Source: an uncultured Oscillibacter sp.
Lineage (GTDB): Bacteria; Bacillota; Clostridia; Oscillospirales; Oscillospiraceae
Reading direction: 5' to 3'
NCBI GenBank assembly: GCA_900770295.1
Contig: CAAGJQ010000086.1
Coordinates: forward strand, 1 to 17,453
DNA: 17,453 bases
In this document: positions 1-5,681 of the stretch, in pieces
How the letters are laid out: every line of letters starts with the position of its first letter
How positions within the stretch are numbered: the stretch's first letter is position 1
Translations under genes and position numbers: made by a program
The notes under the pieces: model-generated
What the model was told of the DNA's origin: nothing
The model's input: the letters and a program-made list of their open reading frames with translations, nothing else
Database searches by the model: none

Positions 1-890
1 ATGACCACGTTTTCCACCAGGGAGCCGAACTTGATGGCGTTGTAGATCTCGGGCTCGCCCTCGGGGCTCAGATTGATGCACTTGGCATAGCAGCCGCCCT
101 CGAAGTTGAACACGGAGTCATCGGCCCAGCCGTGTTCGTCATCGCCGATCAGCAGACGGTTGGGGTCGGCGGACAGAGTGGTCTTGCCGGTGCCGGACAG
201 GCCGAAGAACACGGCGGTGTCGCCGTCCTTGCCCATGTTGGCAGAGCAGTGCATGGGGAACACACCCATCTTGGGCAGCACGTAGTTCATGACGGAGAAC
301 ACGGACTTCTTGATCTCACCGGCGTACTGGGTGCCGCAGATCACCACCAGCTTGGCCTCATAGTCCACCAGAATGGCAGCCTCGGAACGGGTGCCGTCAA
401 TCTCGGGGATGCATTTGAAGCCGGGAGCGGCGATGATGGTGTAGTCGATCTTGAAATTTTCCAGCTGCTCGGCGGTGGGACGGCGCAGCAGCTGGTGAAT
501 GAACAGGTTCTGGGAGGCCAGCTCATTGACGATACGGAAGGACTGGGTGTACTTGGGGTCCGCGCCGGCGAAGCCGTCGAAAATGAAAATCTCCTTGTTC
601 TGGAGATAGGCGATGACCTTGCTGTAAATAGCATCGAACTTGGCCTTTTCGATGGGGCGATTCACCTTGCCCCAGGCAATCTCATCATGAACGGCGGGGG
701 TGTCCACGATGAATTTGTCGTTGGCACTGCGGCCGGTGTACTTGCCGGTCTTGACCACCAGCGCACCGGTGTTGCTGAGCTTGCCCTCGCCGCGGCGCAG
801 GGCGTGTTCTGTCAGCTGGGCGGGTGTCAGGTTGCGGTAGACGGCAGAGGCGTTGATGATGCCCAGTGACTCCAGACCATAAGTTTCCAT
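1..890 (-). CDS. pckA: Phosphoenolpyruvate carboxykinase (ATP), 5' part, runs off the window
   Basis: ATP-dependent PEP carboxykinase (EC 4.1.1.49), a cytosolic enzyme interconverting oxaloacetate + ATP with PEP + CO2 + ADP. In anaerobic gut Clostridia it often runs towards CO2 fixation. The first 296 codons are visible. Seen in the translation: RSANDKF near residue 54, YAGE at 189-192, the kinase-1a P-loop GLSGTGKTT at 230-238, DDEHGW at 250-255 (kinase-2/metal region) and FEGGCYAK at 263-270. The family is usually about 520-540 aa, so roughly 230 C-terminal residues lie outside the window. The start is ATG at 890, with AAGGAGGA at 907-900 about 8 nt upstream. It stands alone behind its own promoter and is tail-to-head with rsmA. 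Family assignment is very secure; the direction of flux is inference. Confidence 0.97.
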   Translation of the reverse strand, partial: METYGLESLGIINASAVYRNLTPAQLTEHALRRGEGKLSNTGALVVKTGKYTGRSANDKFIVDTPAVHDEIAWGKVNRPIEKAKFDAIYSKVIAYLQNKEIFIFDGFAGADPKYTQSFRIVNELASQNLFIHQLLRRPTAEQLENFKIDYTIIAAPGFKCIPEIDGTRSEAAILVDYEAKLVVICGTQYAGEIKKSVFSVMNYVLPKMGVFPMHCSANMGKDGDTAVFFGLSGTGKTTLSADPNRLLIGDDEHGWADDSVFNFEGGCYAKCINLSPEGEPEIYNAIKFGSLVENVV

Positions 891-918
891 GATAAAGTTC
901 CTCCTTCATATTCGCGTT

Positions 919-945
919 GGCGCCTGCACCACATGGTGTGGCGCC
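919..945 (-). promoter_or_regulatory. Nested palindromic hairpin in the pckA leader
   Basis: GGCGCC at 919-924 pairs with GGCGCC at 940-945. Inside these arms CACC and GGTG form a second short stem around an ATGT loop. The element lies in the predicted pckA leader, about 12 nt upstream of the ribosome site. It has no U-tract, so it does not look like a terminator. It could be a 5' stabilising stem or a protein-binding operator; its function is unknown. Confidence 0.45.
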
Positions 946-991
946 ATTTCACACCCGGCAGACTGGGCGTGAAAAGCAGATTTTGGCTTTC

Positions 992-1020
992 ATTTTACCC
1001 TATTTTTCCGAAAAAGGCAA
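992..1020 (-). promoter_or_regulatory. Sigma-A promoter of pckA
   Basis: Reading the minus strand, TTGCCT (1020-1015), a 17-nt spacer and TAAAAT (997-992) make a good vegetative promoter. It would start transcription near 985, giving a leader of about 95 nt that contains the hairpin at 919-945. Called from sequence only. Confidence 0.65.
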
Positions 1021-1091
1021 GAGAGTGTGCGGCACTGCGGAAAAACCGGCATTTTCAACAGTTTCACAGGGAGACTGCTTTCATATGAACA

Positions 1092-1952
1092 TCATCCTTT
1101 TTGCGCCAGGAGGGCGTGAGACAGGCGGGCAAAGTCCTGGAGCGTCAGGCGTTCTCCACGGATATCGGCGGGCAGTCCGCAGTCCGCAATGGCGGTCTGG
1201 ATAGAGGCTTTGTCAAATTCAGGGAAAGCGGAGGCAAGACTGTTGACCAGAGTTTTCCGCCGCAGCAGAAAAGCCCCCCGCAGGCAGCGGAAGAAAAAGG
1301 ACTCGTCCCGGACTTCCACCGCCGGTTTTGTCCGCCGCACACAGCGCAGAACGGCGGAGGTCACTTTGGGCGAGGGCAGAAATTTCTCCCGGGGTACGTC
1401 AAAGAGATACGCTGTCTCCATATGGTATTGCAGGAACAGGGAAAAAGAACTGCCGTCCGAGGAGCCCTGAGGCGCGGCGAGACGCTGGGCAACCTCCTTT
1501 TGGATCAGCACGGTGATACTCTGGAAACAGGGCGTCTCCACCAGTTTTGTCAATACGGGTGTGGTGATGTTATAGGGGAGATTGGCGCACACGATGGGGG
1601 TCAGCCCCTGAAATTTTTCCTCCGCCAGAGCGTTCAGGTCCAGCTTCATCACGTCGCCCGGCACGATCTCCACATTGGGGTAGGGGGCCATGGTCTCCGC
1701 CAGAACGGGGAGGAGGGACTTGTCCAGCTCCACAGACACCACCTTCCCGGCCCGCTGGGCCAGCTCCGCCGTCAGAGGCCCGATGCCGGGGCCGATCTCC
1801 AGCACGCCGCAGCCGCTGTCCGCCCGGGAGGCGGCGGCAATGTCACAGGGCACCTGGGGGTCGATCAGGAAATTCTGCCCCATGGATTTGGAAAAATGGA
1901 ATCCGTGCCGCCCCAGCAGCTCCTGAATGGTATCATAGTCACAAAGGTTCAT
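1092..1952 (-). CDS. rsmA: 16S rRNA (adenine1518-N6/adenine1519-N6)-dimethyltransferase RsmA/KsgA
   Basis: Dimethylates two adjacent adenines in the 3'-terminal hairpin of 16S rRNA during late 30S assembly, using SAM; its loss gives kasugamycin resistance. The 286 residues match the usual family length. Seen: QNFL at 26-29 (N-terminal RsmA signature), SAM motif I EIGPGIGPLT at 52-61, acidic E75 and D100, catalytic motif IV NLPYNIT at 124-130, and FLPSPKVTS at 191-199. ATG at 1952 is preceded by AAGGCGG about 7 nt upstream. In Bacillus the neighbours are yabE and rnmV; here a YabE-like gene lies about 850 bp away with a HAD gene between, which looks like partly broken conserved order (inference). 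It is expressed from a promoter back-to-back with that of the HAD gene. Confidence 0.97.
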   Translation of the reverse strand: MNLCDYDTIQELLGRHGFHFSKSMGQNFLIDPQVPCDIAAASRADSGCGVLEIGPGIGPLTAELAQRAGKVVSVELDKSLLPVLAETMAPYPNVEIVPGDVMKLDLNALAEEKFQGLTPIVCANLPYNITTPVLTKLVETPCFQSITVLIQKEVAQRLAAPQGSSDGSSFSLFLQYHMETAYLFDVPREKFLPSPKVTSAVLRCVRRTKPAVEVRDESFFFRCLRGAFLLRRKTLVNSLASAFPEFDKASIQTAIADCGLPADIRGERLTLQDFARLSHALLAQKG

Positions 1953-1983
1953 GGAAAAACCGCCTTTTCGTACAGATAGAAAT

Positions 1984-2011
1984 AGTATATCAGAAAAACC
2001 TGGGTTTGCAA
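1984..2011 (-). promoter_or_regulatory. rsmA promoter, -35 shared with the divergent gene
   Basis: On the minus strand: TTGCAA (2011-2006), a 16-nt spacer, then TATACT (1989-1984). The -35 hexamer is its own reverse complement and lies in the perfect 14-bp palindrome gggtttgcaaaccc (2002-2015). The same six bases therefore also serve the plus-strand promoter. Confidence 0.6.
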
Positions 2012-2034
2012 ACCCCTGCCGGTTCCTGTATGAT
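2006..2034 (+). promoter_or_regulatory. Promoter of the HAD hydrolase gene
   Basis: TTGCAA (2006-2011), a 17-nt spacer and TATGAT (2029-2034). Transcription would start near 2041, only about 22 nt before the ATG at 2063. The in-frame TTG at 2006 is therefore part of the promoter and not a start codon. Confidence 0.65.
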
Positions 2035-2062
2035 AGAGACAGAACTGCGGGAGGAACTGCCG

Positions 2063-2749
2063 ATGTTAAAAACGATTTTTCTGGACCTGGACGATACGCT
2101 GCTGGATTTTACCGGAGGTGAGGCCCGCGCACTGAGCCGGGCACTGCGGGAGCGGAACGTGGAACCCACCCGGGCGGTCCTGGACCGCTATCATCTTATC
2201 AACGCCGCGCAGTGGGAACTGCTGGAGGAGGGCATTCTGACCCGGGACCAGGTGCTGGTCCGCCGTTTTGAGATATTGTTTGGCGAATTGGGCGTGGATG
2301 CGCCTCCGAGGGAGACCTGTGAGCGGTACGAGGGCTATCTGGCGGAGGAACACGACTTGATTCCCGGTGCGCCGGAGCTGTTGCGGGAGCTGGCCCCCCG
2401 GTATGACCTGTATCTGGCCTCCAATGGCGCCGCCGCGGTCCAGCACCGCCGGCTGCGTGACGCGGGGATCGAAGCGTATTTCAAGGCGGTCTTTATCTCG
2501 GAGGAATTGGGAGCCGACAAGCCCAGCCGGGATTTTTTCAACGCCTGCTTCGTCCGCATCCCGGACTTTTCCCGAGAGACGGCCCTCATGGTGGGAGACA
2601 GCCTGACCTCTGATATCCGGGGCGGCATCAACGTGGGCATTCGGACCTGCTGGCTCCGCCATCCGGACAGGCCCGTCCGGCCGGACATTGTCCCGGACTA
2701 CGAGATCACGTCCCTTGCCCAACTGCCGGACCTTCTCAAATCCCTTTAA
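2063..2749 (+). CDS. YjjG/YfnB-type HAD family hydrolase (pyrimidine nucleotidase-like)
   Basis: A 228-aa HAD superfamily subfamily IA phosphatase of the YjjG/YfnB group, whose studied members dephosphorylate nucleotides, including non-canonical pyrimidine monophosphates. All four HAD motifs are visible: DLDDT at 8-12 (nucleophile D8, acid D10), SNG at 120-122, K153 in GADKPSRDFF, and GDSLTSD at 178-184 binding Mg2+. The segment between motifs I and II is the helical C1 cap. ATG at 2063 is chosen because GGGAGGAA sits about 8 nt upstream; the open frame extends to a TTG at 2006, but that lies in the promoter. Family is secure; the true substrate cannot be read from sequence. Confidence 0.92.
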   Translation: MLKTIFLDLDDTLLDFTGGEARALSRALRERNVEPTRAVLDRYHLINAAQWELLEEGILTRDQVLVRRFEILFGELGVDAPPRETCERYEGYLAEEHDLIPGAPELLRELAPRYDLYLASNGAAAVQHRRLRDAGIEAYFKAVFISEELGADKPSRDFFNACFVRIPDFSRETALMVGDSLTSDIRGGINVGIRTCWLRHPDRPVRPDIVPDYEITSLAQLPDLLKSL

Positions 2750-2756
2750 AGAAAAA

Positions 2757-2783
2757 CTCCCCCGGTCCTCTGGACCGGGGGAG
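2757..2783 (-). terminator. Convergent terminator (G5-3D gene, also downstream of the HAD gene)
   Basis: A 12-bp perfect stem, ctcccccggtcc / ggaccgggggag, with a 3-nt loop. On the minus strand it is followed by TTTTTCTTTA, a proper U-tract for the G5-3D gene ending at 2799. On the plus strand the 3' side is A-rich, so termination of the HAD transcript is probably weaker. Confidence 0.85.
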
Positions 2784-2798
2784 AAAACTTTGCATACG

Positions 2799-3839
2799 TT
2801 ATTTCAGAATATAGACCGTGCAGGTCCGGCGGCCGAAGTTGATGCACTGCTGATAGGTGTCATAGTACAAATCAATTTTGTTTCCCTTGACACCGGTGTC
2901 CTCGGCGACCGCCGTGCCGTAGACCACGCCGTCATTGGTGACGATATACAGCTTCGTGCCCAGAGGAATCACACTCTTATCCACGGCCACGGTGCCCATG
3001 TGGACAAATGTGCCGGTGGCAGTGGTATAATCCGCGCCGCCGTGTCCTGCGGTGTAGGCAGTGGCGGTCATGGACTTTGTGCCGGAGAACGCCAGAGTCT
3101 CGCCGGACTGGAGGGTCAGCACGCCGCTGCCGTCCGCGTTTTTGGAGATGCTGGCAATGGCGCTGGTGCTGGAAACACCGGAGGACAGAGCGGCGGGATC
3201 GGCCGTGCCGTATTCCACAATACGGTCCACAGCAGTGCTGTCCAGTTCTTCCACGAACTGGCGGGAGACCTGTTCTCCGTTGGACCAGACAACTTCATAG
3301 ATGGATGTGCGAACGCCGTCCGCACCTTCCTGAACGACCTTTTCCGTGCCTTTTTCCATATCGGGATTGGCAACGCGCACGGTCTCAAAGGCAATGGATT
3401 CCGACACTTTGTCGTAGTACGTGATATCCGAGGAGATCGTCAGCTCCACACCGGAGCCAGAGAGATCCACTGCCACCATCTCCAGAGGACCGGGCACGAT
3501 ACGCAGCCGGTCCAGGAGCTTGGAAATGGTCTCCCGCTTAGACTGGGCGGAGACAGTCTCCCCGCTGTGATGGATCGTGACCGCCTGACCGGCGGACAGC
3601 GTAACATCATAGCCGCTGCTGCCGGAGGTAACATATACCATCTGTGAGGAGAGATCCGGTGCTTTGACCGAGCCATCCAGCACAATGGCGGAGTCATCGG
3701 TTCCGGTGATGATATACAGGGCGTCCGCAGGACTGGTGGCACAGATGCAGGAGATCATTACGGCCAGCAGGGAGAGGACAAGGGTAACACGGTGATTCCA
3801 GAGCGTATGCAGTTTTTTGTACAAAGCATGTGAGTTCAA
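2799..3839 (-). CDS. YabE-like secreted G5 and 3D domain cell-wall protein
   Basis: A 346-aa exported protein, probably a peptidoglycan-remodelling (lytic transglycosylase-like) enzyme. Order: a basic N-terminus, one hydrophobic segment at about 17-35 (signal or anchor), a long beta-rich linker, a G5 domain at about 147-211, and a C-terminal 3D domain at about 255-346. The 3D aspartates are seen in AVDKSVIPLGT, AEDTG and KIDLYYD. This is the architecture of Bacillus YabE/YocH and clostridial relatives. Start choice: the first in-frame ATG (3845) touches AGGAGGT (3852-3846) with no spacing, so it cannot use that site. The TTG two codons later at 3839 sits 7 nt from AGGAGG and is preferred. The promoter and terminator are its own, so it is monocistronic. 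It lies near rsmA, as yabE does in Bacillus. Enzymatic activity is inferred from the family. Confidence 0.9.
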   Translation of the reverse strand: MNSHALYKKLHTLWNHRVTLVLSLLAVMISCICATSPADALYIITGTDDSAIVLDGSVKAPDLSSQMVYVTSGSSGYDVTLSAGQAVTIHHSGETVSAQSKRETISKLLDRLRIVPGPLEMVAVDLSGSGVELTISSDITYYDKVSESIAFETVRVANPDMEKGTEKVVQEGADGVRTSIYEVVWSNGEQVSRQFVEELDSTAVDRIVEYGTADPAALSSGVSSTSAIASISKNADGSGVLTLQSGETLAFSGTKSMTATAYTAGHGGADYTTATGTFVHMGTVAVDKSVIPLGTKLYIVTNDGVVYGTAVAEDTGVKGNKIDLYYDTYQQCINFGRRTCTVYILK

Positions 3840-3845
3840 AACCAT

Positions 3846-3867
3846 ACCTCCTGAAAGGGTTTTTCAG
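3846..3867 (-). promoter_or_regulatory. Ribosome site and small hairpin before the G5-3D gene
   Basis: AGGAGGT (3852-3846) directly abuts an ATG and thus points to the TTG at 3839 as start. Just upstream CTGAAA (3867-3862) and TTTCAG (3856-3851) can form a 6-bp stem with a 5-nt loop. Its 3' arm shares the first AG of the ribosome site, so it could modestly limit access. Confidence 0.5.
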
Positions 3868-3949
3868 CCCGCACGGGGGAACGCTGAGCGGTTGATTCTG
3901 AAGCCAGAAACAACTTGTAACTTTTGTTACCAACTGAAAAACTGCTCAC

Positions 3950-3978
3950 AGTATACACCCGAGTCCCACTTTTGTCAA
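3950..3978 (-). promoter_or_regulatory. Strong sigma-A promoter of the G5-3D gene
   Basis: On the minus strand: consensus TTGACA (3978-3973), 17-nt spacer, TATACT (3955-3950). Transcription would start near 3943, giving a leader of about 100 nt. That leader holds the inverted repeat gtaac-tttt-gttac at 3917-3930. Confidence 0.85.
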
Positions 3979-4017
3979 GTTTTTGCGGATGAAATGGAAT
4001 TCAACCTCCCACTTTAG

Positions 4018-4240
4018 ACCCAAAACGCGAAAATAAAACTGGAAATATCTTCAAACTAAAATAAAAAGGTAACAAAATGGTAACGAAATACAAAAAGCTG
4101 GAAATATATCATAAAAAAATAAAATATACCTGAAAATTTTAGAAAAATTTAAAGAAAAACAGACTTTTTTCGAAAATTGAAAAAACTTGGGAAATCGATT
4201 GAATCAGAAAATTGAAGGGGTGGGGAAAAAGGAAAACGGA
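4018..4240. other. AT-rich gene-free stretch between the G5-3D and dpaL promoters
   Basis: This stretch is far richer in A+T than the flanking genes and has no supportable reading frame. It contains the direct repeat GGTAAC-N5-GGTAAC (4068-4084), two copies of ctggaaatat (4039-4048 and 4098-4107, 59 bp apart) and two copies of gaaaattgaa (4172-4181 and 4207-4216). It may be a regulatory or curved-DNA region; nothing identifies it as a known RNA. Confidence 0.5.
4068..4084. promoter_or_regulatory. Tandem GGTAAC repeat, candidate OmpR/PhoB-family operator
   Basis: GGTAAC occurs twice with 5 bp between, an 11-bp period typical of tandem-binding winged-helix response regulators. The first copy extends to the 10-mer ggtaacaaaa, which recurs in opposite orientation at 3931-3922, in the G5-3D leader. 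The regulator is unknown. Confidence 0.35.
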
Positions 4241-4311
4241 CTCTTGCGGATGAGCCGCTCCCCGGCAGACAGCTGTGGGCGGGAACCAATCAATATTTCT
4301 CAAATAGAGCC

Positions 4312-4339
4312 TTGACTTCCGGATAATCTATGGTATGAT
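4312..4339 (+). promoter_or_regulatory. Promoter of dpaL
   Basis: TTGACT (4312-4317), 16-nt spacer, TATGAT (4334-4339). The predicted leader is about 50 nt. It contains a small inverted repeat, ttagc-aaa-gctaa (4363-4375), too short to be a terminator. Confidence 0.7.
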
Positions 4340-4398
4340 GGCAATAGAAAACTAACAAAAAATTAGCAAAGCTAAAAAATATTAATTTGGTGAGGGCT

Positions 4399-5613
4399 AT
4401 GAGAGAACAGATCAAATGGGTTGCAAATCATATGCCGGCCAGCGAGGACCGGCAGCTGGAGATCATGTCTTTAAAAAATGTGGCAAAAGCGCGCTTTTTC
4501 CATAACAGCTTTCCGCAGTACTCCGTCACGCCGCTGGCCCGGCTGGACGGCATGGCCAAATATCTGGGCCTGGGCGGACTTTTTGTAAAGGACGAGTCCT
4601 ACCGCTTTGGCCTGAACGCCTTCAAGGTGCTGGGCGGCTCCTTTGCCATGGCGAAGTACATTGCCCAGCAGATGGACCGTGACGTCAGCGAGATGACCTA
4701 TGACTACCTGACCAGTGAAGCCTTCCGCAAGGAGTTCGGTCAGGCCACCTTCTTCACCGCCACCGACGGCAACCACGGCCGGGGCGTGGCCTGGGCCGCC
4801 AATAAGCTGGGGCAGAAGGCCGTGGTCCATATGCCCAAGGGCAGCAGCCAGTCCCGGTATGAAAACATTGCCAAGGAAGGCGCTAAAGTCACCATCGAAG
4901 AGGTCAACTACGACGAGTGCGTCCGCATGGCGGCTGCGGAAGCCGCCGAGACGGAGCACGGCGTGGTGGTGCAGGACACGGCATGGGAGGGCTATGAGGA
5001 GATCCCCGCGTGGATCATGCAGGGCTACGGCACAATGGCCAATGAAGCGGCGGATGAGCTGCGCCAGATCGGCATAAACCGGCCTACCCATGTGTTCATC
5101 CAGGCCGGTGTCGGCAGTCTGGCCGGAGCCGTGGTGGGCTACTTCACCAATCTGTTCCCCAACGATCCGCCGAAGTTCATTGTCATGGAGGCCCGGGCGG
5201 CGGACTGCCTGTACCAGGGCGCTCTGGCCGGGGACGGACAGCCCCGGGTGGTGGACGGCGACCTGCGGACCATCATGGCGGGGCTGGCCTGCGGCGAGCC
5301 CAACATCCTCTCCTGGGACATTCTCCGCAACCACGTCTCCGCCTTCGTCTCCTGCCCGGACTGGGTCAGCGCCCGGGGCATGCGGATGCTGGGCGTGCCG
5401 GTGAAGGGCGATCCCACGGTGATCTCCGGTGAATCCGGCGCCGTGGGCATGGGCCTGATCGCGGCGCTGATGGAGACCGACGAGCACAAGGACCTGCGGG
5501 ACGCCATCGGCCTGGACCGCTTCAGCCAGGTGCTGATGTTCTCCACCGAGGGCAACACCGACCCCATGAAATTCCGGAAGGTCCTGTGGGACGGCGAATA
5601 TCCCACGGTCTGA
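4399..5613 (+). CDS. dpaL: Diaminopropionate ammonia-lyase (YgeX type, PLP enzyme)
   Basis: Splits 2,3-diaminopropionate into pyruvate and two ammonia (EC 4.3.1.15), a fold type II PLP enzyme of the tryptophan synthase beta family. The 404 residues match E. coli YgeX (about 398). Seen: SYRFGLNAFKVLGGS with the Schiff-base lysine K76, TDGNHGRG around D123, and QDTAWEGYEEIP with D193; these correspond to the Lys, Asp and Asp that form the active site in the E. coli enzyme. ATG at 4399 is chosen because IKWVANHMP aligns with known N-termini; GGTGAGG lies just upstream. Unlike E. coli, no ygeW/ygeY or carbamate kinase genes adjoin it: it is a single-gene unit with its own promoter and terminator. 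Role as nitrogen/carbon scavenging is inference. Confidence 0.95.
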   Translation: MREQIKWVANHMPASEDRQLEIMSLKNVAKARFFHNSFPQYSVTPLARLDGMAKYLGLGGLFVKDESYRFGLNAFKVLGGSFAMAKYIAQQMDRDVSEMTYDYLTSEAFRKEFGQATFFTATDGNHGRGVAWAANKLGQKAVVHMPKGSSQSRYENIAKEGAKVTIEEVNYDECVRMAAAEAAETEHGVVVQDTAWEGYEEIPAWIMQGYGTMANEAADELRQIGINRPTHVFIQAGVGSLAGAVVGYFTNLFPNDPPKFIVMEARAADCLYQGALAGDGQPRVVDGDLRTIMAGLACGEPNILSWDILRNHVSAFVSCPDWVSARGMRMLGVPVKGDPTVISGESGAVGMGLIAALMETDEHKDLRDAIGLDRFSQVLMFSTEGNTDPMKFRKVLWDGEYPTV

Positions 5614-5624
5614 GACATCTGCAT

Positions 5625-5674
5625 AAAACACCAAGGACGGCGGAGCCAACCGGCTCCGCCGTCCTTGGTGTTTT
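5625..5674. terminator. Bidirectional terminator between dpaL and the VWA gene
   Basis: A perfect 23-bp inverted repeat (5625-5647 with 5652-5674) around the loop aacc. It begins with AAAA and ends with TTTT, so both strands give a GC-rich hairpin with a short U-run. It ends dpaL from the left and the VWA operon from the right. Confidence 0.93.
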
Positions 5675-5681
5675 GCGGCAG

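Noticed and set aside
132..869. 245-codon plus-strand frame inside pckA
   Set aside because: The minus strand encodes unmistakable PEP carboxykinase motifs; this is its shadow.
3916..3931. Canonical WalR box TGTAAC/TGTTAC in the G5-3D leader
   Set aside because: The two halves are only 3 bp apart rather than 5, so it is not a standard site; kept only as part of the GGTAAC observation.
4340..4398. Riboswitch in the dpaL leader
   Set aside because: The leader is only about 50 nt and has one 5-bp stem, too small for known amino-acid or cofactor riboswitches.
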